DNA from: Panacibacter ginsenosidivorans
Lineage (GTDB): Bacteria > Bacteroidota > Bacteroidia > Chitinophagales > Chitinophagaceae
DNA: 64,000 nt
Direction of reading: 5' to 3'
Assembly: GCF_007971225.1 (NCBI RefSeq)
Contig: NZ_CP042435.1
Span: forward strand, 4,157,501 to 4,221,500
Positions 34,404 to 42,150 of the stretch are shown piece after piece. The notes beneath the pieces are model-generated. The model ran no database searches, had not been told where the DNA came from, and saw only the letters and a list, made by a program, of their open reading frames with translations. The number at the start of each line of letters is the position of its first letter. Positions within the stretch are counted from its first letter, which is position 1. A program made the position numbers and the translations under genes.

Positions 34404-35708
34404 ATGAAAAGACTTATTGGTATAGTTGTAATTACATTTGTCGTTATAAAATCTTCTGCTCAAAATGATTTGTTGCAGCAGGCAACATTGGATAATGTAG
34501 TGCAGTATGCATTGCAGCACCAGCCATTGCTAAAGCAATCAGCAATTGATGAGCAGATAACAGAGCAGCAGATCAAAAGCAAATTATCCGACTGGTACCC
34601 GCAGGTAAATTTTGCATACAACTACCAGCATAATTTTGAATTGCAAAAAACCGTCTTTGCAGGAAACACTGTGCAAATTGGTGTAAATAATACTTCTGCA
34701 TTACAGTTTACTGCTACACAAAATCTTTTTAACAGAGATGTATTACTGGCAAGCCGCACTGCGGATGATGTGCGTAAGGCAATCAAACAAAATACAACCA
34801 ATACCAGGATAGATATAGCTGTATATACTATTAAAGCATTTTATGATGTACTGGCAACTACGCAGCAAATAAAAGTTGCTGCAGAAACGATAATAAGATT
34901 AGAAAGAAGCTTAAAAGATGCTACTGCACAATATAGTGTAGGTGTAGCAGATAAAACAGACTATAAACGTGCAACTATTGCATTGAATAATGCCAGAGCT
35001 TCTAAATCAGCTAATGAAAACTTGTTGAAAGCTAAGCTAGAATATTTAAAAACGGTTATTGGTTATCCAACCGGGAGTGATCTGAACATTGTTTACGACA
35101 GCCTGGCTATGGAAAAAGAAATTTATACAGATACATTGCAATCTGTTGATTATACTAAGCGTATAGAATACCTGCAGTTAACTACGCAAAAGAAATTACA
35201 GGAAGCAAATTTAAAATACAACAAATGGAGCTATATCCCAACGTTGTCAGCGTATGGAGCTTATAATCTCAATTATCAGAATAATTCCTTTGGCAAATTA
35301 TATAATACTTCTTTTCCTAATTCTTATGCTGGGCTTAGTTTAGGTTTCCCCATCTTCCAGGGTTTTAAACGTACTGCTAACATAAAGCAGGCTCAGCTGG
35401 AGATAACAAGAGTTGATTGGGATATCATCAATCTTCAAAAAAATATAAGTGCAGAATATGCACAGGCACTTGCATCATACAAAGCAAGCCTTACAAACTA
35501 TCAGGCGTTAAAAGAAAACGTTGACCTGGCAAAAGAAGTGTATGATGTTATCCAGCTGCAGTACAAAGCCGGTGTAAAAACATACCTCGAAGTAATAACA
35601 GCAGAAACGGATCTGCGTAGTGCAGAGATAAATTATTACAATGCTTTGTACCAGGTATTGGCAAATAAAACAGATGTGCAAAAAGCATTGGGGCAAATTA
35701 ATTATTGA
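34404..35708 (+). CDS. TolC-family outer-membrane efflux protein
   Basis: 434 aa with a signal peptide ending near SSAQ (residue 19). Two OEP repeats are visible, each with long helices rich in Ala/Gln (KQSAIDEQITEQQIKSKL, ATAQYSVGVADKTDYKRATIALNNARASKSANENLLKAKLEYLK and again YDVIQLQYKAGVKTYLEVITAETDLRSAEINYYNALYQVL). It forms the outer-membrane channel for the fusion protein and RND pump encoded downstream; 17 bp separate it from the next gene. Confidence 0.93.
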   Translation: MKRLIGIVVITFVVIKSSAQNDLLQQATLDNVVQYALQHQPLLKQSAIDEQITEQQIKSKLSDWYPQVNFAYNYQHNFELQKTVFAGNTVQIGVNNTSALQFTATQNLFNRDVLLASRTADDVRKAIKQNTTNTRIDIAVYTIKAFYDVLATTQQIKVAAETIIRLERSLKDATAQYSVGVADKTDYKRATIALNNARASKSANENLLKAKLEYLKTVIGYPTGSDLNIVYDSLAMEKEIYTDTLQSVDYTKRIEYLQLTTQKKLQEANLKYNKWSYIPTLSAYGAYNLNYQNNSFGKLYNTSFPNSYAGLSLGFPIFQGFKRTANIKQAQLEITRVDWDIINLQKNISAEYAQALASYKASLTNYQALKENVDLAKEVYDVIQLQYKAGVKTYLEVITAETDLRSAEINYYNALYQVLANKTDVQKALGQINY

Positions 35709-35725
35709 TAAAACAACTATAGTAT

Positions 35726-36853
35726 ATGTTATTGAAGCAAATGAAAAATATAGCGGTATTAAGCAGTTTATTCATCACCGCATCCTGCGGCAGTAAAACA
35801 CAACAGGGGCAAATGCAAGGCCCGCCACCTGCTGTAGCCGTTACTGTAGCTGATGTTGTATCTACACAGGCTATCTACTACGATGAATATCCTGCAACTG
35901 TTACAGCATTTAATGAAATACAACTTCGGCCGCAGGTTACCGGTTTTGTTACGGGCATTTATTTTAAAGATGGGGATCGTGTTAAAAAAGGGCAGAAGTT
36001 ATATTCCATAGATCAGCAGCAGTATGAAGCAAACTATCAACAGGCCATTGCTAATGTAGAAGTGCAGAAAACTAATATGTTGAAAGCCCAAAAAGATGCA
36101 GACCGTTATCATGAACTTGATAAACAGGATGCCATTGCCAAGCAACAGGTAGACTATGCTGATGCAGCATTGGAAGCATCAAAGAAACAGGTGGAAGCAG
36201 CAGAAGCCAATGTACGTGCGGTTCAAACAGGTGTTAAATACACAACTATTTTTGCACCTTTCGATGGAACCATTGGCATATCACAGGTAAAGGTTGGTGC
36301 ACCGGTTTCTGCAGGTCAAACAATTTTAAATACTGTTTCATCAGATAATCCTATCGCTGCAGATATTGCAGTTGATCAGAAAGAAATATTTCGCTTTACT
36401 AAATTAGCAGAGCAAAAAATACAATCTAAAGACAGCACTTTTACACTTGCATTCGGAGACAGCATTTATGAATATCCTGGTAAGATAAGTTTAATAGACC
36501 GCGCAGTTGATCCGCAAACAGGAACTATCAAAATGCGTCTCGAATTCCCTAATCCTAAAAGCGAATTAAAAGCAGGCATGACGGGCACTATACGTGTACT
36601 AAACAACAACATGCAGAAATCTTTACTTATTCCTTACAAAGCTGTAACAGAACAGCTAGGAGAGTTCTTTGTATTTATTGTTAAGGACAGTAACAAAGTT
36701 TCTCAGCAAAAAATTATATTGGGTAAACAGATAGGCACCAATGTTATTGTAAAAAGCGGTTTAACGGATGGAGATAAAATTGCAGTACAGGGCGTACAGA
36801 ATCTTAAAGAAGGTTCTTCTATTAAGCTTGATACAACAGCACAAAAAAAATAA
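35726..36853 (+). CDS. RND efflux periplasmic adaptor (membrane fusion lipoprotein)
   Basis: 375 aa adaptor linking the inner-membrane pump to TolC. The signal has a lipobox ITASC (Cys 22), so it is lipid-anchored; an ATG five codons later is also possible. Biotinyl-lipoyl-like domain with QLRPQVTGFVTGIYFKDGDRVKKGQKLYSID, a helical hairpin (about 95-160), then IFAPFDGTIGISQVKVGAPVSAGQTILNTV, a beta-barrel and a membrane-proximal domain ending VQGVQNLKEGS. AcrA/MexA-type order. A GYGTC unit lies between it and the pump gene. Confidence 0.94.
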   Translation: MLLKQMKNIAVLSSLFITASCGSKTQQGQMQGPPPAVAVTVADVVSTQAIYYDEYPATVTAFNEIQLRPQVTGFVTGIYFKDGDRVKKGQKLYSIDQQQYEANYQQAIANVEVQKTNMLKAQKDADRYHELDKQDAIAKQQVDYADAALEASKKQVEAAEANVRAVQTGVKYTTIFAPFDGTIGISQVKVGAPVSAGQTILNTVSSDNPIAADIAVDQKEIFRFTKLAEQKIQSKDSTFTLAFGDSIYEYPGKISLIDRAVDPQTGTIKMRLEFPNPKSELKAGMTGTIRVLNNNMQKSLLIPYKAVTEQLGEFFVFIVKDSNKVSQQKIILGKQIGTNVIVKSGLTDGDKIAVQGVQNLKEGSSIKLDTTAQKK

Positions 36854-37072
36854 TTTTTGTTGGCAGGCTTTGGGTTTTTATGGCATCGTCTGTTGTGTCA
36901 CTCACTTGTACTCTTGAATACAAGTCAGCAAAGTCGGAAATTCGGTAAGTCAGAAAGACCGTCACAAAATGTAAGCTTCTTTCGGACTTTGGGTCCTGCT
37001 GACTTCCGGACTGAACGTACAAGAGTGCGACGCAACAAAAGCTAATAGTAGCAATATAGTTTGGCTATAAAA
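36853..37072. repeat. GYGTC repeat, close pair inside the efflux operon (left B/alpha, right A/beta)
   Basis: Left inner block 36893-36911 after TATGGCATCGTCTG. Right arm 37017-37036, then AAAAGCTAATAG. Outer ends TTTTTGTTGGCAGGC and TTTGGCTATAAAAG. The 105 bp core has AAGTCGGAAATTCGG-type words on the left and complementary TTTCGGACTTTGGG words on the right, so it can fold on itself. Confidence 0.92.
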
Positions 37073-37147
37073 GAAACATTAGATCATTAATCGTGCATGA
37101 TAATGTAGCAGAACATATTCATCATTCACGATTCACCATTCACGAAT

Positions 37148-40100
37148 ATGATAGCAGATACTTTTATTAAACGACCGGTTACAGCGATAGTTATTTCGGT
37201 GGTAATTGTACTCGTTGGATTGATTTCAATGCAAACATTGCCTGTTGCGCAATACCCTGATATTACACCACCAACAGTTTCTATTGCGGGTAATTTTACA
37301 GGAGCAGATGCGCAAACGGTTGAGCAAACCACCACTACAGCCATTGAATCACAGGTTAATGGTACGCCTGGAATGACCTACATGAATAGTACCAGCACAA
37401 GTAGCGGACAAAGCTCCATAACAGTAAATTTTGAAGTAGGAACAGACATAAATATTGCAACACTTGATGTGCAGAATCGCGTAAGTGTTGCACAACCTTC
37501 ACTGCCGGATGCGGTTAAACGTTTGGGTCTTACAGTGCGTAAACGTAACCCAAGTATTATGATGGCGCTTGCATTGTATTCGCCCAATGGCTCTCATGAT
37601 GCAACTTTCTTAGGAAACTATGCAAATATTTATTTGAAAGATGCATTGCTTCGTGTAAAAGGCGTGGGTGATATATTTACAAGAGCAGATGATTTTGGCA
37701 TGCGTATTTGGTTAGATCCGCAGAAACTCGCAAACTTAAAACTTACTCCGGTTGATATAACCAATGCGCTTTCAGAACAAAACCTTCAGGTAGCAGCAGG
37801 AACGATTGGTGGTAATCCTCAAAAAGATGCACAGGCATTTGAATACAGTGTGCTTACAAATAGCCGTCTTAATACAAAAGAGCAATTCGAAAATATTGTT
37901 GTAAGAACAACTCCTGCAAATGGAAGCCTTGTGTATTTAAAAGATGTAGCAAGAATTGAATTAGGAAAATTTGATTATAGCATCAACGCTTTTGTAAATG
38001 GCAAACCTGCTGCATTTGTTATCATATACCAGGCGCCCGGTGCAAACGCTTTGGATACTTACAAAGGCGTTAATGGAGCATTGGAAAATTTGAAAAAATC
38101 ATTTCCGAAAGATGTAGATTACCTGGTTCCTTTAGAAACCGCCACTGTAGTAGAAACTTCTATAAATGAGGTAGTACACACACTTGGGGAAGCATTGTTG
38201 CTTGTGGTAATTGTTGTGTTTCTCTTCCTGCAAAACTGGCGTGCTACATTGATTCCATTGCTTGCAATTCCTGTATCTCTTATAGGAACATTCATATTTT
38301 TTATACCATTTGATTTTACGATCAACACACTTACACTTTTTGCATTTGTACTTGCAATTGGAATAGTGGTGGATGATGCGATTGTTGTGGTCGAGGCGGT
38401 ACAACATTATATAGACAGTGAAAAGATGTCGCCTAAAGAAGCAACTCAAAGGGCTATGAAAGATATTTCCGGTCCTGTAGTTGCCATTGCATTAATATTA
38501 GCTGCGGTATTTATACCTGTTGGTTTTATACCGGGCATTGTGGGAAGGTTGTATCAGCAGTTTGCAATTACCATTGCTACATCTGTTATTATTTCTGCGT
38601 TTGTTGCGTTGTCTTTAACACCTGCATTATGTTCTATAATGCTTAGGCCGTCAAAAGAAGAAGACGCAAAGAAAAATTTACTGGAAAAATTCTTTGCTTC
38701 ATTTAACAGAGGGTTTGGAAGAATGGCCAACTCTTATACAAGAGGTGTTGGCAAATGGATAAGGGGCACACCATATGTTTTAATAATGATGGTTTGCCTG
38801 TTTGTTGGTTTATTCTTCTTATTCAAAGCAAAACCAACGGGATTTATTCCGACAGAAGATGAAGGAAGATTGTATGTAACTTATGAAATGCCTGAAGGTA
38901 CATCCACCACAAGAAGCGTAGAAATGTTAAAGGAGATCATGGACCGTGTGCAATCTATGCCTGCAGTGAAAGTGGTTGGTGGTCTGGCTGGGCTTAATAT
39001 TATCAGCTTCTCAAACAAGTCGAATGTAGGAACCATGTTCGTGAACTTAAAACCCTGGGCTGACAGGGAAGATGCGGGCTTGCAAATAAAAAGTGTTATA
39101 GCAAATGTGCAAAAGCGAACTGCTGATATAAAAGAAGCAAGAATCTTACCTATTTCTCCACCTGCGATTCCGGGGCTTGGCCAAACATCTGGCTTTACAT
39201 TTGAATTGCAGCAAACAACAAGCACGGATAATATTCAACAGTTTGAACAGGTAGCACGCAAGTTTCTTGGTGCGCTAAATCAAAGACCTGAAATAGGGAT
39301 GGCTTATACTTTCTTTACAACAAGAACACCAAGTTACCAGGTAGATGTTGACAGGGATAAAGCAAAGAAACTCGGCGTAAACATTGCAAGCGTTTACGGC
39401 ACACTCTCAACATTATTGGGCAGTTCTTACGTGAATGATTTCAATTTGTATGGAAGAAATTTCCGTGTGATGGCCCAGGCCGACAGCACGTATCGTACAT
39501 CATTAGATAACCTTCAGCAATATTATGTAAGAAATGAACAAGGCAATATGATACCATTAGGTTCATTGATCACAACAAAACTGGTAGAGAATCCTGCATT
39601 AATTTCTCACTATAATATTTATCGCTCGGTAGAAATAAACGGAACACCAAAGCCAGGGTTTAGCAGTGGTCAGGCTATTGAGGCATTAAAAGAAGTTGCT
39701 GCGCAAACATTACCGGCAGGTTATAGTTATGAGTTCTCAGGTATGAGTCGTGAAGAAATTGCAGCAGGAAACAGCACCGGAACCATCTTTGCAATTTCTA
39801 TTGTATTTGTATTTCTTTTCCTTGCGGCATTATACGAAAGTTGGTCAATTCCATTCTCCGTATTATTTGCAGTGCCTATTGGAGCATTTGGTTCAATTCT
39901 TACGCTTACTCTTTTACCCAACCTTACCAATAATATTTATGCGCAAATTGGTTTGATCACATTGATCGGGCTTGCAGCGAAGAACGCTATTCTTATTGTT
40001 GAATATGCAAAAGAACGCGTAGACCGTGGCATTGATATAGTGCATGCAACATTGCAGGCAGTGCAGCTGCGTTTGCGACCTATCGTAATGACCTCCCTTG

Positions 40101-40336
40101 CATTTATTCTTGGTGTATTACCACTGGCATTCGCTACGGGTGCGGCGGCAGAAAGCCGTAAAACCATTGGCTGGACTGTATTTGGGGGTATGATCGCAGC
40201 AACAACACTGGCCATATTTGTAGTGCCTGTATTGTTTGTATTAATTACGAAAATTGCTTACGGTAAAAAGCTAAAGAAACTGCAGGAACAACAAAGACTG
40301 GAAGAAGAAATGGATCGCTCAATGTTAAACACTTAG
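37148..40336 (+). CDS. HAE1-family RND multidrug efflux pump
   Basis: 1062 aa inner-membrane transporter of the AcrB/MexB type. It begins MIADTFIKRPVTAIVISVVIVLVG and has twelve membrane helices in two blocks (about 340-540 and 870-1040). The proton-relay region GIVVDDAIVVVEAVQHYID carries the paired Asp residues of helix 4; GRLYQQFAITIATSVIISAFVALSLTPALC and GLAAKNAILIVEYAKE are further signatures. FTRADDFGMRIWLDPQKL and the DSTYRTSLDN loop belong to the porter domain. With the two genes before it, it forms a complete tripartite system. Substrate unknown. Confidence 0.96.
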   Translation: MIADTFIKRPVTAIVISVVIVLVGLISMQTLPVAQYPDITPPTVSIAGNFTGADAQTVEQTTTTAIESQVNGTPGMTYMNSTSTSSGQSSITVNFEVGTDINIATLDVQNRVSVAQPSLPDAVKRLGLTVRKRNPSIMMALALYSPNGSHDATFLGNYANIYLKDALLRVKGVGDIFTRADDFGMRIWLDPQKLANLKLTPVDITNALSEQNLQVAAGTIGGNPQKDAQAFEYSVLTNSRLNTKEQFENIVVRTTPANGSLVYLKDVARIELGKFDYSINAFVNGKPAAFVIIYQAPGANALDTYKGVNGALENLKKSFPKDVDYLVPLETATVVETSINEVVHTLGEALLLVVIVVFLFLQNWRATLIPLLAIPVSLIGTFIFFIPFDFTINTLTLFAFVLAIGIVVDDAIVVVEAVQHYIDSEKMSPKEATQRAMKDISGPVVAIALILAAVFIPVGFIPGIVGRLYQQFAITIATSVIISAFVALSLTPALCSIMLRPSKEEDAKKNLLEKFFASFNRGFGRMANSYTRGVGKWIRGTPYVLIMMVCLFVGLFFLFKAKPTGFIPTEDEGRLYVTYEMPEGTSTTRSVEMLKEIMDRVQSMPAVKVVGGLAGLNIISFSNKSNVGTMFVNLKPWADREDAGLQIKSVIANVQKRTADIKEARILPISPPAIPGLGQTSGFTFELQQTTSTDNIQQFEQVARKFLGALNQRPEIGMAYTFFTTRTPSYQVDVDRDKAKKLGVNIASVYGTLSTLLGSSYVNDFNLYGRNFRVMAQADSTYRTSLDNLQQYYVRNEQGNMIPLGSLITTKLVENPALISHYNIYRSVEINGTPKPGFSSGQAIEALKEVAAQTLPAGYSYEFSGMSREEIAAGNSTGTIFAISIVFVFLFLAALYESWSIPFSVLFAVPIGAFGSILTLTLLPNLTNNIYAQIGLITLIGLAAKNAILIVEYAKERVDRGIDIVHATLQAVQLRLRPIVMTSLAFILGVLPLAFATGAAAESRKTIGWTVFGGMIAATTLAIFVVPVLFVLITKIAYGKKLKKLQEQQRLEEEMDRSMLNT

Positions 40337-40357
40337 ATAATTTAAAAATAGAAAAAG

Positions 40358-40388
40358 ATCCCGCTGTAAACACAGCGGGATTTTTTTT
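40358..40388 (+). terminator. terminator of the efflux operon
   Basis: ATCCCGCTGT/ACAGCGGGAT stem (10 bp), loop aaac, then T8. It ends directly in the outer end of the next GYGTC arm. Confidence 0.92.
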
Positions 40389-40440
40389 GTACCCGGCTGT
40401 AAATTTCTATAGCATCGTTCCTTGCGTCGCACACTTTTAC
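40383..40440. repeat. GYGTC repeat, left arm upstream of guaD (type A, TTCC variant)
   Basis: Outer end TTTTTTGTACCCGGC, box ATAGCATCGTTCC, inner block 40422-40440 (TTGCGTCGCACACTTTTAC). Positions 40408-40432 are perfectly complementary to 41012-41036 on the other side of the gene. Confidence 0.93.
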
Positions 40441-40510
40441 AGCAACTCAATATGCATCATAAAAATAAATGAGCTTTTGTAATTTTATATGTTCGAAAAT
40501 TTTATAAGTC

Positions 40511-40984
40511 ATGACAAGGGAAGAGCAATTCATGCAACAGGCAATTAATATTGGGTTAGAGGGCATGCGTAATAATGTTGGCGGTCCTTTTGGATGTGTA
40601 ATTGTAAAAGATAATAAGATAATTGGTAAAGGTTGCAACAGCGTAATTGCATCTAACGATCCTACAGCGCATGCAGAAGTTGTTGCTATACGGGAAGCAT
40701 GTAAAACACTTGGTTCATTTCAGTTAGAAGATTGCGAAGTATATACAACATGCGAACCTTGCCCCATGTGTATGGGTGCTTTATATTGGGCAAGGCCGAA
40801 GAAAATATATTATGCAAATTCAAAAGCTGATGCTGCTGCTATTGGCTTTGATGATTCATTTATTTATGAAGAGTTTGGTTTACCAATAAATGAGCGAAAA
40901 ATGAGCATGGAATATTTACATCATGCAGAAGCTATAAAGATGTTTGAAGAGTGGAAAAAGATGAACAACAAAACGTTGTATTAA
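40511..40984 (+). CDS. guaD: guanine deaminase (cytidine-deaminase fold)
   Basis: 157 aa zinc deaminase that converts guanine to xanthine. Zinc and catalytic residues: H54 and E56 (PTAHAEV), C84 and C87 (CEPCPMC). GGPFGCVIVKDNKIIGKGCNSV, ALYWARPKKIYYANSKADAAAIGFDD and the C-terminal MSMEYLHHAEAIKMFEEWKK fit the short GuaD group (as in Bacillus) rather than tRNA-adenosine deaminase TadA. It is the only gene between two closely matched GYGTC arms, so gene plus arms form a 680 bp inverted-repeat-bounded block. Confidence 0.9.
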   Translation: MTREEQFMQQAINIGLEGMRNNVGGPFGCVIVKDNKIIGKGCNSVIASNDPTAHAEVVAIREACKTLGSFQLEDCEVYTTCEPCPMCMGALYWARPKKIYYANSKADAAAIGFDDSFIYEEFGLPINERKMSMEYLHHAEAIKMFEEWKKMNNKTLY

Positions 40985-41003
40985 AGCTTATAAAAGACGT
41001 ATA

Positions 41004-41060
41004 GTACAAGAGTGCGACGCAAGGAACGATGCTATAAGTACAAATGTTTGGTTCATAAAA
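41004..41060. repeat. GYGTC repeat, right arm downstream of guaD (type A, TTCC variant)
   Basis: GTACAAGAGTGCGACGCAAG at 41004-41023, then GAACGATGCTATA, the complement of the unusual left box. Outer end TGTTTGGTTCATAAAAAAAA runs into the following terminator. Confidence 0.93.
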
Positions 41061-41090
41061 AAAAGCTCACACCAGGCGAGCTTTTTTATT
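41059..41090. terminator. bidirectional terminator between guaD and the DUF1573 genes
   Basis: AAAAAGCTC / GAGCTTTTT stem with loop acaccaggc, A-run and T-run on either side, between convergent genes. Confidence 0.88.
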
Positions 41091-41108
41091 TATTGAGATG
41101 AATTTATT

Positions 41109-41483
41109 TTATTCCGGTTTTATAACTTCTCCATCAATGGTAAGTACAACAGGCTCTGCAACACCGGCAAATTTCACGGTAACATTTTTGGTAAAAGCAC
41201 CTGGGTTAGCTGCATTGTAAGTAACTTTTATTACTCCTTTCTTACCTTTCATTATGGGTGTTTCCGGATATTCTGGTTTTGTGCAACCACAACCGGCAAC
41301 AGCGCTTTCTATAACGATAGGTTTATCTGTATTGTTGGTAAAAGAGAACTCTGTTGTTACAGGTTTGTTTTGAGGAATTTTACCAAAAGAATGTTTGGTT
41401 TCTTTAAATTCTGCGGGGGCAGTTGTTTGCGCAAAAACAGGAATGGCTATTACAAATGCTAAAGCAGCTAATATTTTTTTCAT
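41109..41483 (-). CDS. secreted DUF1573 protein
   Basis: 124 aa with signal peptide MKKILAALAFVIAIPVFAQ. The mature part is a single DUF1573 immunoglobulin-like domain: FKETKHSFGKIPQNKPVTTEFSFTNNTDKPIVIESAVAGCGCTKPEYPETPIMKG; the CGCTxP motif is diagnostic. Such proteins are common in Bacteroidota envelopes and their role is unknown. It is 21 bp downstream of a paralogue on the same strand, so the two form an operon. Confidence 0.9.
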   Translation of the reverse strand: MKKILAALAFVIAIPVFAQTTAPAEFKETKHSFGKIPQNKPVTTEFSFTNNTDKPIVIESAVAGCGCTKPEYPETPIMKGKKGVIKVTYNAANPGAFTKNVTVKFAGVAEPVVLTIDGEVIKPE

Positions 41484-41504
41484 AGTAAAGTATTTTGGCG
41501 TTTA

Positions 41505-41957
41505 TTAATTTGGTTTTATTTTTTCCAATGCGGGGTTGCCCGGTGCAGCATTGTCCGGTGTTTTATAAGTTTGTCCGTGGAATCTTATCACCTGGCTATA
41601 ACCGCCTTTGAAGAATATGGTAACTACTTTTTGAAACTGACCATCAGTATTCCCGTTAAAGCCAATACCTATCTTGAAAGTTTCGCCGGCCTTATAAGGG
41701 CCAGGCTGCCATTTAGGAGTAGTGCATCCGCAACCAACCTGAACGTTTTCTATCCTAAGAGTGTCATTGGAAATATTTTTCATTTCCAATTCAAATTCAG
41801 CAGGTTTGCCAAAAGGTATCTTACCAAAATCATGATCGATTTCTTTAAACTCAACAACTTTGGAAATATCAGGCTGCTGTGTTTGTTGGTCTGTAGTTTG
41901 TGCTTTTAAAAGCGTTACAGCAAAAAAAGCGGGAATTAGGAATAAAACTTTTTTCAT
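41505..41957 (-). CDS. secreted DUF1573 protein, paralogue
   Basis: 150 aa with signal peptide MKKVLFLIPAFFAVTLLKAQ. DUF1573 domain with VEFKEIDHDFGKIPFGKPAEFELEMKNISNDTLRIENVQVGCGCTTPKW and a C-terminal extension of about 20 residues absent in its neighbour. It is the first gene of a two-gene unit; the promoter must lie within the 190 bp to the divergent E1 gene. Function unknown. Confidence 0.9.
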   Translation of the reverse strand: MKKVLFLIPAFFAVTLLKAQTTDQQTQQPDISKVVEFKEIDHDFGKIPFGKPAEFELEMKNISNDTLRIENVQVGCGCTTPKWQPGPYKAGETFKIGIGFNGNTDGQFQKVVTIFFKGGYSQVIRFHGQTYKTPDNAAPGNPALEKIKPN

Positions 41958-42116
41958 TGTTTTTATGGTTTACTCTGTAAAATTAGACAATTGTCTTTTT
42001 GGAAAATCTTTAAAATGATAATTGTTCTTTAAAAGTTATCTTTAATAAAACTTAAAACGTACCCGGTTTATTTTGTAAATGGGCTGAAGATGTGCATTTT
42101 ATTTTGCCTGTTAATT

Positions 42117-42146
42117 TTTGCTTAAACAACGTAAACTATACATTTG
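42117..42146 (+). promoter_or_regulatory. candidate promoter of the E1 dehydrogenase gene
   Basis: TTTG at 42117-42120, 18 bp spacer, TACATTTG at 42139-42146, 4 bp before the ATG at 42151. The mRNA would be leaderless or translation would begin at a later ATG such as 42190. Confidence 0.45.
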
Positions 42147-42150
42147 TCGC

